Of a stretch of DNA of 9,764 nucleotides, positions 1 through 6,793 are shown piece by piece. The position numbers and the translations under genes were made by a program. The notes below the pieces were generated by a model. It was given only the letters and a program-made list of their open reading frames with translations, was not told the origin of the DNA and searched no databases. Position 1 is the first letter of the stretch. Every line of letters begins with the position of its first letter. The stretch is from an uncultured Burkholderiales bacterium (GTDB taxonomy: Bacteria; Pseudomonadota; Gammaproteobacteria; Burkholderiales; Burkholderiaceae_D), in assembly GCA_903904635.1 (NCBI GenBank), contig CAIVDH010000419.1, positions 1 through 9,764 of the forward strand. The letters are read 5' to 3'.

Positions 1-602
1 GCGGCGGTTCAGATGACTTCCGTTTGGTCAAAAGCATGATGTATGACCGGCCTGACCTGATGCATCACATATTAAAGACCAATGCGGCCGCCGTGGCCGC
101 CTATCTGAATGCCCAAATTGAAGCCGGTGCGCAAGCCGTGATGATTTTTGATACCTGGGGCGGTGCCTTGGCCGATGGTATGTATCAGGCATTTTCACTG
201 GCCTACATGCGATCAGTGATATCTCAGCTTAAGCGCGAACGTGATGGCGTGCGCATACCTTGCATAGTATTTACCAAGGGTGGCGGCTTGTGGCTGGAAG
301 AAATTGCAGACAGCGGAGCCGATGCAGTTGGTCTGGACTGGACCGTCAACTTAGGTGCAGCGCGCGCCAAAGTTGGCCATAAGGTTGCGCTTCAGGGTAA
401 TCTTGATCCGAACGTATTGTTTGCAAAGCCTGAGCAGATACGCGCCGAGGTAGAGCGAACCCTGGCCTCATTCGGCAAGCCGGGTAACGATTCTGGCCAT
501 GTGTTTAATTTAGGACATGGTATTTCGCAATTTACGCCACCAGAATCAGTAACGGCAATGGTTGAGGCCGTGCATGAAATCAGCCGGCGCATGCGAGCCT
601 GA
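1..602 (+). CDS. hemE: Uroporphyrinogen decarboxylase, 3' part (5' end outside window)
   Basis: HemE removes the four acetate carboxyl groups of uroporphyrinogen III to give coproporphyrinogen III, a cytoplasmic step of heme biosynthesis. The open frame enters from the left edge (first full codon at base 3) and gives 199 residues before TGA at 600-602, a little over half of the usual roughly 350-360 residues. Visible family signatures are GGSDDFR at the very start, the DTWGG segment, [12 protein letters not shown] followed by LQGNLDP, and NLGHGI near the C-terminus, followed by TPPESV. The ATG at base 24 is internal and is not the true start. No strong hairpin terminator follows directly; the gene runs into the DnaA-box-rich gap before priA. 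Identification rests on motif recognition and is very secure. Confidence 0.96.
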   Translation, partial: GGSDDFRLVKSMMYDRPDLMHHILKTNAAAVAAYLNAQIEAGAQAVMIFDTWGGALADGMYQAFSLAYMRSVISQLKRERDGVRIPCIVFTKGGGLWLEEIADSGADAVGLDWTVNLGAARAKVGHKVALQGNLDPNVLFAKPEQIRAEVERTLASFGKPGNDSGHVFNLGHGISQFTPPESVTAMVEAVHEISRRMRA

Positions 603-643
603 TGTTCAGTTGGAATTTTTATCTTGACAACATAAAATTCAGG

Positions 644-652
644 TTATGCACA
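644..652 (+). promoter_or_regulatory. DnaA box (TTATGCACA)
   Basis: It matches the relaxed DnaA consensus TTWTNCACA at every position and lies 41 bases after the hemE stop. A TTGACA hexamer (624-629) sits just upstream, so a promoter could overlap the box, although no good -10 follows at standard spacing. Confidence 0.5.
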
Positions 653-819
653 AAATTCCCTTCGCCTAAAAATTTGCACTACTCAATTGATTATTGCAAT
701 GCGGACAGTTGTGCGTATCTATCTCCTTGATTTTATTGCGCAAGTAAAGGGCAGTCTGCCGCCATCTAGTCGATATTCGGACTTTGTACACAGATATTTT
801 TATTTTAGAAATATTTGTG

Positions 820-836
820 CACAAAGTTATCCACAG
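820..836 (+). repeat. 17-bp direct repeat, copy 1, containing a perfect DnaA box
   Basis: The sequence CACAAAGTTATCCACAG recurs exactly at 1209-1225. It holds the perfect DnaA box TTATCCACA at 827-835. A one-mismatch box TTGTGCACA (815-823) overlaps its left end, and another one-mismatch site (784-792) lies 30 bases upstream, making a local cluster of like-oriented sites. Confidence 0.75.
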
Positions 837-1030
837 AATTTTTCAAAAAGAAAAGACTGGCTGAATAAAAGCGGATAAGTGTGGGCAGCGAATTTTTAAA
901 TTTCAGTCTGGCCTTGACTATGCGCTGCGGAGATAGAATTTTTTACCTCATTGTGCAATTGGTTTAATTTGATGTGCGTTGATCATGAAATGCCCGTGAT
1001 TGCAAGTTTTTTTAACTAACTTCATGTCAG

Positions 1031-1039
1031 TTATACACA
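1031..1039 (+). promoter_or_regulatory. DnaA box (TTATACACA)
   Basis: It fits the consensus TTWTNCACA at every position and lies about 30 bp left of the most A+T-rich part of the gap, the arrangement expected for a box next to an unwinding element. Confidence 0.5.
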
Positions 1040-1063
1040 AAAATTAAACAAGTCAAGTCAAGC

Positions 1064-1140
1064 ACAAAATTTAATTTATTTTTTTGCTTAATTTTGCTTT
1101 GAATTTTAAGTCATTGATTTTATTGAAGTTTAATTTATGC
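1064..1140. other. A+T-rich tract, candidate DNA unwinding element
   Basis: Bases 1071-1140 contain 12 G/C out of 70 by direct count and carry repeated TTTAATTTA / AATTTTA runs. The tract is flanked by DnaA boxes at 1031-1039 on the left and 1216-1224 on the right, with a weak inverted box at 1149-1157. Ease of melting is inferred from composition; the role as an unwinding element is an inference. Confidence 0.4.
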
Positions 1141-1208
1141 ATTTCTTTTGTGCATAGCGTGCGATGCCATACGCAATCAGGGTTTTGCCGTGTCAAGCCC
1201 TAGTTGCA

Positions 1209-1238
1209 CACAAAGTTATCCACAGTTTGTGTGGATAG
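1209..1238. promoter_or_regulatory. Inverted pair of DnaA boxes upstream of priA, including direct repeat copy 2
   Basis: The second copy of the 17-bp repeat (1209-1225) holds a perfect TTATCCACA box at 1216-1224. Five bases later comes TGTGGATAG (1230-1238), a one-mismatch box in the opposite orientation, giving the inverted repeat TATCCACA / TGTGGATA. The pair ends 59 bases before the priA start, where a DnaA-responsive operator could act. Confidence 0.6.
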
Positions 1239-1297
1239 CCTAAAAACACTTTGTTAAACCGAGGCTTAGCAAAACTTCTAAGGGTTTACATTAAGTT

Positions 1298-3337
1298 GTG
1301 AGTTGCCAAATTCTAAAGATTGCGCTCGATACGCCGCTTGACACGGCCTTCGATTATCGATGGGTAAATCCATCTGATACAGAGGATTTGCCTAAAGTAG
1401 GTCAATTTGCCTTGGTACCCTTCGGCCGCCGTGAAGTCATCGGTTTGATATTGAGCGTGCATACAAGCACAGACGTACCGGCAGATAAGCTGCGCGACGT
1501 TATTGCCGTTCGCAGCCAGCTCTCGCCTTTGTCTGCGGCATGGATAGAGTTGTGCCGATTTGCGGCTGAATATTATCAGCGACCAGTTGGTGAAGTGGTC
1601 ATTCCCAGCTGCCCTAAAAATCTACGGGTGATTAAGCCTACGGCGCTGGATAAGGCGCTGAAGAAAATAGCCGCAATGGCGCCGGCCACCAGTTTGTCCG
1701 CTGCCAGTCCTTTGGAATTAAATACGGAACAGCAGCAAGTTGTCGAAGCGTTGAGCGCAGAGACTGGTTTTAAGACCAGCTTGTTGTTTGGCGTAACCGG
1801 TAGCGGTAAGACAGAGGTCTATCTGCAGAGCGCAGATCGCATACTGAGGCGCTCTATACAAACAGGTGAGCCGGCACAGATTTTAATCATGGTGCCGGAA
1901 ATTAATCTTACGCCGCAGCTGGAAACAAATATTCGCAACCGGTTCCCCGACCTGCACATCGCCACCATGCACAGCCAGCTGGCTGAAGGTGAGCGCATGC
2001 AGCAGTGGCTGGCCGCGCACAGTGGTAAGGCATCCATCGTACTGGGCACCAGGCTATCGGTATTGGCATCGATGCCGTATCTGAAATTGATCGTGGTCGA
2101 TGAAGAGCATGATCCTTCTTACAAACAACAAGATGGGCTGCGCTATTCGGCACGTGATTTAGCTGTATGGCGTGCCCGTCAGCTTGATATACCGATCGTG
2201 CTGGGATCAGCAACGCCATCGGTGGAGAGCTGGCAACATGCTGCTACCGGTCGTTATCGCAAATTAGCACTCACGCATCGCGCTGCAATCAACGCAAGTT
2301 TGCCAGCAGTTGGCTTAATCGATATGGAGCGCAACAAAGCGCCAGACGGATTGTCGGCACCACTCATTGCGGCAATCAAATTGCGTTTGGAAAAAGGTGA
2401 GCAGTCGCTATTGTTTTTAAATCGGCGTGGTTATGCACCTGTGATTAACTGCGATGCTTGTGGTTGGATTAGCAATTGTCGTCGCTGCACCGCCTTCATG
2501 GTGTTGCATAAACCCGAGCGCAGATTACGTTGCCATCACTGCAGCGCAGAAACACGCATACCTTCAGCATGTCCTACTTGTGGCAACGTAGATCTGCAAC
2601 CGCTGGGCAGAGGTACGCAAAAAATTGAAGAGACCTTGCAGCAGCTGTTTCCGGCTGCGCGCATCTTGCGCATAGATGCAGATTCCACCAGAAAAAAAGG
2701 CAGCGCACAGATTGCATTTGATTCAGTGCATCGCGGTGATGTTGATATTTTGCTCGGCACACAAATGGTTGCCAAAGGTCATGATTTTCAACGTTTAACA
2801 TTAGTAGGCGTCATCAATCCTGATACGGCACTCTTTTCGCAAGATTATCGCGCCGGTGAAAGATTATTTGCACAGCTAATGCAAGTGGCTGGTCGTGCAG
2901 GTCGCGCTGCAAAAAAAGCAGAAGGTAATGCCAGTGAGGTGTTGATACAGACGCGTTATCCTGCACACCCGTTATATCGGGCACTACTGCAACATGATTA
3001 CCCCGGCTTCGCAGAGACCACGTTAAAAGAAAGACGCGATGCAGGACTACCGCCATTCATATTTCAGGCGCTTTTGCGAGCAGAGGCACGCGAATTACAA
3101 AAGGCATTAGATTTTCTGGAACTGGCACGTCATCTACTTGCCGATGACAGCATCACACTCAATGATCCTGTACCGATGAATATAGTCAGAGTTGCCGGTG
3201 TCGAGCGCGCTCAACTTTTAATTGAGTGTGCCTCGCGCGCACAGTTACAAGCGTTTCTTAAGCCATGGGTTGAATCACTGCGCAAGATGAAATCGCGTAT
3301 ACGCTGGTCGTTAGAAGTTGATCCTGTCGATATTTGA
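1298..3337 (+). CDS. priA: Primosomal protein N', replication restart helicase PriA
   Basis: PriA is a superfamily 2 3'-to-5' DNA helicase that recognises abandoned forks and D-loops and starts reassembly of the replisome by loading DnaB through the primosome. The 679-residue frame begins at GTG; AGGG at 1281-1284 is 13 bases away, so the ribosome binding site is weak or distant. Domains seen: an N-terminal DNA 3'-end binding region (about 1-105), Walker A GVTGSGKT (165-172), DEEH (268-271), GSATPS (303-308), eight zinc-site cysteines inserted in the helicase core (385, 388, 394, 397, 412, 415, 425, 428) and motif VI QVAGRAGRA (529-537). All catalytic and zinc residues are present, so the enzyme should be active. 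It stands alone behind the DnaA-box-rich gap, which may control it. The assignment is secure. Confidence 0.98.
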   Translation: MSCQILKIALDTPLDTAFDYRWVNPSDTEDLPKVGQFALVPFGRREVIGLILSVHTSTDVPADKLRDVIAVRSQLSPLSAAWIELCRFAAEYYQRPVGEVVIPSCPKNLRVIKPTALDKALKKIAAMAPATSLSAASPLELNTEQQQVVEALSAETGFKTSLLFGVTGSGKTEVYLQSADRILRRSIQTGEPAQILIMVPEINLTPQLETNIRNRFPDLHIATMHSQLAEGERMQQWLAAHSGKASIVLGTRLSVLASMPYLKLIVVDEEHDPSYKQQDGLRYSARDLAVWRARQLDIPIVLGSATPSVESWQHAATGRYRKLALTHRAAINASLPAVGLIDMERNKAPDGLSAPLIAAIKLRLEKGEQSLLFLNRRGYAPVINCDACGWISNCRRCTAFMVLHKPERRLRCHHCSAETRIPSACPTCGNVDLQPLGRGTQKIEETLQQLFPAARILRIDADSTRKKGSAQIAFDSVHRGDVDILLGTQMVAKGHDFQRLTLVGVINPDTALFSQDYRAGERLFAQLMQVAGRAGRAAKKAEGNASEVLIQTRYPAHPLYRALLQHDYPGFAETTLKERRDAGLPPFIFQALLRAEARELQKALDFLELARHLLADDSITLNDPVPMNIVRVAGVERAQLLIECASRAQLQAFLKPWVESLRKMKSRIRWSLEVDPVDI

Positions 3338-3366
3338 AAATTATTAATTTGTCAGGGTAATAATTT
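3338..3366 (+). terminator. Weak A/T inverted repeat just after priA
   Basis: AAATTATTA (3338-3346) and TAATAATTT (3358-3366) are perfect 9-bp complements around an 11-base loop directly after the priA stop codon. The stem has no G/C pairs and only a short T run follows, so it would be a poor intrinsic terminator. It may only mark the 3' end of the transcript. Confidence 0.25.
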
Positions 3367-3439
3367 TGCGATTCATTTTTAAGAATTCCGATCCAAACAA
3401 GAAAAATCAAAAAATTGCCTAAAATGCCGGCATGAATAA

Positions 3440-3896
3440 TTTACCGATGGCGCACAATTACTGCTACTGGGATCCATGCTTGTTGGGCTTATCAGTAGTG
3501 ATGCCGGACAAAAAATCATGGCACCATTTTCTATAGATTTATTCAAAGGCATGCTGGCCTTCTTTTTGTTAGATATGCGATTAATGGCAGCTAAAAATTT
3601 TAGCGGATTGAAAGGCAAGCCACCGATTACTTTGTTTTATGCCGTTGGTGCACCATTAGTGCATGCAGCTGTAACGCTGGGACTGTGCAAGCTTTTGGGA
3701 TTGGCGCTGGGCGACACCATACTTTTGATGGTGCTTGCTGCGAGTGCTAGTTATTGCTGTACCGGCCGTATTACGCCACGCTTTACCTGAAATAAATCCG
3801 GCGTTGTGTATGAGTATGTCCTTGTGGATTACTTTTCCACTCAACATCATATTCGGTATACCGCTGTACGCTTTTGTAGCGACGCTGTTTTATTAA
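3440..3896 (+). pseudogene. Relic of a DUF897/Sbt_1 (SbtA-like) permease, C-terminal part only
   Basis: Intact family members are membrane permeases related to the cyanobacterial sodium-bicarbonate symporter SbtA. Only about 150 C-terminal codons remain out of the roughly 300 or more expected. The first frame begins with FTDGAQLLLLGSM right after an in-frame TAA (3437-3439) and continues through DLFKGMLAFFLLDM to VLAASASY. There a frame break at about 3752-3756 occurs; the frame shifts and continues as AVPAVLRHALPEINPAL, then ITFPLN and IFGIPLY, ending at TAA 3894-3896. The break fits loss of two bases (AT) from an ATAT context in a SYIA motif. The N-terminal half is missing because priA ends 103 bases upstream. 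The longest surviving open frame (ATG 3476, 104 codons) has no ribosome binding site. Family recognition is from memory of conserved segments; relic status is well supported by truncation, stop and frameshift together. Confidence 0.8.
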
Positions 3897-3912
3897 TCAA
3901 GGCAGCTTTTAT

Positions 3913-4395
3913 TTACTGCATAGGTGCATCAAGCTGACCTTCCTGCGCTAACTGTCGTATCACACGTACCGTATCAATATCTGCTTCCAGATAGGCCGAT
4001 CGGCGGAATTCATTATAAAACGCTTCCTCAGTACTTACGCTGTCACCCGCATGATCATCATAATCAAAGCGTACAAACAGCGCGCCCGGTTGCGGCTCTT
4101 CGATCGTCATATGCAAATCAGATGCCGGAATCTCATTTTGCGCGGGCACTTGATAATGCACATTGTGTAAATCATCAAAGCGCACCAGATCTTGTATCAC
4201 TAGCTGACCGAAACGCAATTCGCGTTTAATGTTATCGAAAGAGCGCTCGAGTATGTCGCACGTATCCAGACCAATAACAAATAAAGTTGGTCGTTCAGCA
4301 CGTAATACCAGCCCACGCCATAACTGTATACGCGTCAGTGGTGCAATCAGCGGATTGTCGGGAACATTAATTTCAATCAGATGGGTAAATTTCAT
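3913..4395 (-). CDS. DUF1857 / AtaL-like SRPBCC-fold protein
   Basis: This is a complete 160-residue protein of the DUF1857 (AtaL-like) group within the SRPBCC / START-like helix-grip superfamily, whose members usually have a hydrophobic ligand cavity. The biological role of this group in bacteria is not established. Recognisable segments are LTRIQLWRGLVLRAE (about 20-34), DTCDILER (44-51), KRELRFGQLVIQD (57-69), VHYQVPAQNEIPAS (79-92), TIEEPQPGALFVRF (96-109) and YNEFRRSAYLEADIDTVR (127-144). No signal peptide or membrane segment is seen, so it should be cytoplasmic. It starts at ATG with only a weak GGTAA ribosome binding site upstream. It is convergent with the permease relic and divergent from rep, with which it shares an 87-bp promoter region. 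Family call secure, function unknown. Confidence 0.88.
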   Translation of the reverse strand: MKFTHLIEINVPDNPLIAPLTRIQLWRGLVLRAERPTLFVIGLDTCDILERSFDNIKRELRFGQLVIQDLVRFDDLHNVHYQVPAQNEIPASDLHMTIEEPQPGALFVRFDYDDHAGDSVSTEEAFYNEFRRSAYLEADIDTVRVIRQLAQEGQLDAPMQ

Positions 4396-4430
4396 AAAAT
4401 TACCAATATCAAAAAAGACTGCGGCGCTGC

Positions 4431-4459
4431 AGTTTAGTTACAATGGCGCGCTTGTGCAA
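4431..4459 (-). promoter_or_regulatory. Candidate promoter for the DUF1857 gene
   Basis: Reading leftward on the minus strand, TTGCAC (4454-4459) and TAAACT (4431-4436) are separated by 17 bases, which would start transcription about 30 bases before the ATG at 4395. Each hexamer matches the sigma-70 consensus only partly (3 and 4 of 6), so this is a tentative call. Confidence 0.3.
4439..4444 (+). promoter_or_regulatory. Candidate -10 element for rep
   Basis: TACAAT matches the sigma-70 -10 consensus at 5 of 6 positions and would start a leader of about 32 bases before the rep ATG. No good -35 is seen at standard distance (positions 4416-4421 read AGACTG). It overlaps the candidate promoter of the divergent gene, so the two could compete for polymerase. 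Confidence 0.3.
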
Positions 4460-4482
4460 TTCTTTCCCTTCTCCTCCTGAAT

Positions 4483-6534
4483 ATGTCCTCCGGACTCAAT
4501 GCCCCGCAGCGCGCAGCTGTAAATTACATGGACGGCCCTTGTCTGGTGCTGGCCGGTGCCGGCTCGGGCAAGACGCGCGTCATTACACAAAAAATCGCTT
4601 ATCTGATTGAGTCATGTGGCTACGAAGCTAAAAATATCGCCGCGCTGACCTTTACCAACAAGGCAGCGCTGGAAATGCGGGAGCGTATCGCCAAATTACT
4701 CGCCGAACCCAAAGCTGCCAAGCAGTTAACTGTGTCGACATTTCATTCGCTGGGTGTAAACATCTTGCGCAAAGAGGCCGCGTCACTGGGATTAAAAGAC
4801 CGTTTTTCTATTATGGACAGCGATGATTGTTTTGCCATCGTCCAGGACCTCTCCGCCACCACTGACAAGGCAGCCATACGTCGCATGCAAAGTGCCATGT
4901 CCCTGTGGAAGAACGCGTTGCTTACGCCCGAAGAGGCGCTACAACAAGCCGAAGATGAAGACCAGGCCCAGGCTGCCAGGGTCTATCGCAATTATGTGGC
5001 AACCTTGTCGAGTTATCAGGCTGTCGATTTTGATGATCTGATCCGCTTGCCCGTAGAGTTGTTTCGTCAGGATGAAGCCGCGCGCGATCGCTGGCAGCGT
5101 AAGCTGCGTTATTTGCTGCTTGATGAATATCAGGATACTAATACCTGCCAATATGAATTAGTAAAATTATTGGTCACTGGCCCCGGCAAAAAATCCATGT
5201 TTACCGCAGTGGGCGATGACGATCAGGCTATCTACGCCTGGCGCGGCGCAACCATAGAAAATCTCAAAACACTGCAAGTCGATTTTCCGGATCTGCAAGT
5301 CATCAAGCTGGAACAAAACTATCGCTCCAGCACACGCATTTTGCAGGCTGCCAATGCTGTCATTGCAAACAACCCCAAGCTATTTGAAAAATCGCTCTGG
5401 TCCGAGCATGGGCTGGGCGACCCGATCAAAGTGTTGGCAATGGAAGATGATGAAGCAGAGGCTGATCAAGTTGCCATCATGCTGTCAGCCCATAAATTTG
5501 AACGGCGTGCAAAATTTTCTGATTACGCCATTCTCTATCGCGGCAATCATCAGTCCCGCGCATTTGAAAAAGCTTTACGCCGTGAACGTATTCCTTATGT
5601 CATGTCAGGCGGACAGAGTTTTTTTGATCGTGCTGAAATTAAAGACATCATCAGTTATTTGCGTTTGATCGCCAATGGCGATGATGATCCGGCATTCATC
5701 CGTGCTGTCACCACACCGCGTCGCGGCATCGGGCAGGTTACGCTGGAAGTATTGGGCAGCTTCGCCGGACAATGGCAATGTTCATTGTTCGAAGCGGTTT
5801 TCAAAGGCGGCATAGAAGCCAAAATGAATGACCGACAACTTGAGCCATTGCGCGAATTTTGTAATTTCATCAATCAGCTAGAAGCACGCGCTTCACGTGT
5901 TGGCGCGGCAGGCAGTGGCGAAAATGCCGGTGCCGTACTAGACGATATGATGAAAGAAATAAATTACGAAGCCTATTTGTATGACACCTTCGACGAAATG
6001 CAGGCGCAAACAAAATGGCAAAATGTGCTGGATTTCACTGGCTGGCTAAAAGAAAAAGGTAGCGGCGGGCGAGACGGAACCGATCCTGAAAAATCATTGC
6101 TCGAACTCACACAAATGGTGGCGTTAATGAGCATGCTTGAGGGGCGCGACGAAGAGCCCGACGCCGTGCGGATGTCTACACTACATGCAGCTAAGGGTTT
6201 GGAATTCGGGCATGTATTCATGGTCGGCGTGGAAGATGGCATATTGCCTCACAAAGGCGATCCTGATGCGCCGGCAGAGACCATCGTCGCGCGGCTGGAA
6301 GAAGAGCGGCGCCTGATGTATGTGGGTATTACGCGCGCACAAAGAAGTTTGTGCCTGACCTGGTGTAAAAAACGCAAACGGGCGCGTGATCATGCGCCTT
6401 CAGAAGTGTCGCGCTTTATCAAAGAAATGCGGCTGGATGAAGGCGATGCACCACCGACCGAGGCAGAACAACTGACCCCGCAAAACCGGTTGGCCAACCT
6501 CAAGGCCTTGTTACAAAAACCGAAAGCGGCCTGA
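4483..6534 (+). CDS. rep: ATP-dependent DNA helicase Rep (UvrD/Rep family)
   Basis: Rep is a superfamily 1A 3'-to-5' helicase that clears protein roadblocks ahead of replication forks and takes part in replication restart. The product has 683 residues, close to the E. coli Rep length. Visible motifs: Walker A AGAGSGKT (24-31), TFTNKAA (56-62), STFHSLG (85-91), DFDDL (182-186), DEYQDT (214-219), GDDDQAIYAWRGA (244-256), LEQNYRSS (276-283), ILYRGNHQSRAFEK in the 2B region, TLHAAKGLEF (about 566-575) and RRLMYVGITRAQ (about 609-620). The FEK, GNHQSR and IKDIISYLR segments resemble Rep more than UvrD. No purine-rich Shine-Dalgarno precedes ATG 4483; the leader is instead pyrimidine-rich. It is probably transcribed with the DUF2256 gene that follows after 2 bases. 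All motor residues are intact. Confidence 0.95.
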   Translation: MSSGLNAPQRAAVNYMDGPCLVLAGAGSGKTRVITQKIAYLIESCGYEAKNIAALTFTNKAALEMRERIAKLLAEPKAAKQLTVSTFHSLGVNILRKEAASLGLKDRFSIMDSDDCFAIVQDLSATTDKAAIRRMQSAMSLWKNALLTPEEALQQAEDEDQAQAARVYRNYVATLSSYQAVDFDDLIRLPVELFRQDEAARDRWQRKLRYLLLDEYQDTNTCQYELVKLLVTGPGKKSMFTAVGDDDQAIYAWRGATIENLKTLQVDFPDLQVIKLEQNYRSSTRILQAANAVIANNPKLFEKSLWSEHGLGDPIKVLAMEDDEAEADQVAIMLSAHKFERRAKFSDYAILYRGNHQSRAFEKALRRERIPYVMSGGQSFFDRAEIKDIISYLRLIANGDDDPAFIRAVTTPRRGIGQVTLEVLGSFAGQWQCSLFEAVFKGGIEAKMNDRQLEPLREFCNFINQLEARASRVGAAGSGENAGAVLDDMMKEINYEAYLYDTFDEMQAQTKWQNVLDFTGWLKEKGSGGRDGTDPEKSLLELTQMVALMSMLEGRDEEPDAVRMSTLHAAKGLEFGHVFMVGVEDGILPHKGDPDAPAETIVARLEEERRLMYVGITRAQRSLCLTWCKKRKRARDHAPSEVSRFIKEMRLDEGDAPPTEAEQLTPQNRLANLKALLQKPKAA

Positions 6535-6536
6535 GT

Positions 6537-6716
6537 ATGGCCGCGGATAAAAAAGCAGGGCAGGGCGGCTTTCGCAATCCACATAATCTACCCTTCAAAA
6601 CATGCATCATTTGTGCGCGTCCTTTTGTGTGGCGCAAAAAATGGGCTGCCAGCTGGGAACAGGTGAAATATTGCTCCGATGCTTGTCGTGCGAAAAGCAA
6701 TAAGTCAGCGGTATAG
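6537..6716 (+). CDS. Small DUF2256 protein with a CxxC/CxxxC zinc-binding-type motif
   Basis: This 59-residue protein begins at the ATG 2 bases after the rep stop codon and is short enough to be missed by ordinary ORF cut-offs. It shows the DUF2256 pattern: FKTCIICARPFVWRKKW followed by WEQVKYCSDACR, giving four cysteines (CIIC and CSDAC) suited to bind one zinc ion, with a very basic aromatic middle. The family has no established function; members are often found beside photolyase/cryptochrome genes, which are not seen here. No Shine-Dalgarno is obvious, so translation probably depends on coupling to rep. It ends 77 bases before the toxin-antitoxin module. Confidence 0.85.
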   Translation: MAADKKAGQGGFRNPHNLPFKTCIICARPFVWRKKWAASWEQVKYCSDACRAKSNKSAV

Positions 6717-6734
6717 TTTTCGCAACAGTCTGAT

Positions 6735-6783
6735 TTGAACGACTTTCTATAGAAAATATCTATGATATTATTTTCTATAGAAA
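6735..6783 (+). promoter_or_regulatory. Promoter and tandem-palindrome operator of the xre-RES module
   Basis: The 12-bp perfect palindrome TTTCTATAGAAA occurs twice, at 6744-6755 and 6772-6783, with centres 28 bp apart. Together they form a 15-bp perfect inverted repeat (6744-6758 and 6769-6783) around 10 bases. Between them lies a third dyad, AATATC-TAT-GATATT (6755-6769). A -10-like TATGAT (6761-6766) sits in the middle, and TTGAAC (6735-6740) upstream may serve as a weak -35, although the 20-base spacing is long. The right palindrome runs into the AAGGA ribosome binding site (6782-6786), 7 bases before the antitoxin ATG. Xre/ParS-type antitoxins bind such dyads to repress their own operon, so this is the likely autoregulatory operator. 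Confidence 0.8.
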
Positions 6784-6793
6784 GGATCATCCC

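Larger units (their letters stand above)
603..1297. other. DnaA-box-rich, A+T-rich intergenic region (oriC-like candidate)
   Basis: No convincing gene lies in this 695-bp gap. It contains two perfect DnaA boxes TTATCCACA (827-835, 1216-1224), two sites fitting TTWTNCACA (644-652, 1031-1039), and one-mismatch sites at 784-792 (TTGTACACA), 815-823 (TTGTGCACA), 1149-1157 (minus strand, CTATGCACA) and 1230-1238 (minus strand, CTATCCACA). Bases 1071-1140 have only 12 G/C in 70. A site one base off the IHF consensus WATCAANNNNTTR lies at 1175-1187. Clustered boxes beside an easily melted tract are the known architecture of bacterial origins, and in Caulobacter the chromosomal origin adjoins hemE. 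Whether this is an active origin, a DnaA-titrating locus or a regulatory region for priA cannot be decided from sequence alone. Betaproteobacterial origins are usually described next to dnaA, which is not in this window. Confidence 0.5.

Noticed and set aside
687..878. 63-codon open frame in the hemE-priA gap
   Set aside because: It lacks a ribosome binding site, resembles no known family and runs through DnaA boxes; best explained as chance.
1050..1063. Short tandem AAGTC repeat in the gap
   Set aside because: Only two units and part of a third; too short to be an iteron array.
3432..3540. Short plus frame from ATG 3432 (MNNLPMAHNYCYWD...)
   Set aside because: It is out of frame with the permease similarity and has no family features or good ribosome binding site.
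4464..4478. Minus-strand AGGAGG as a ribosome binding site for a minus-strand gene
   Set aside because: No plausible coding frame starts at the right distance on that strand.
3924..4480. Two plus-strand open frames opposite the DUF1857 gene
   Set aside because: The minus-strand protein is a clear family match; the plus frames have histidine-, arginine- and serine-rich chance composition.
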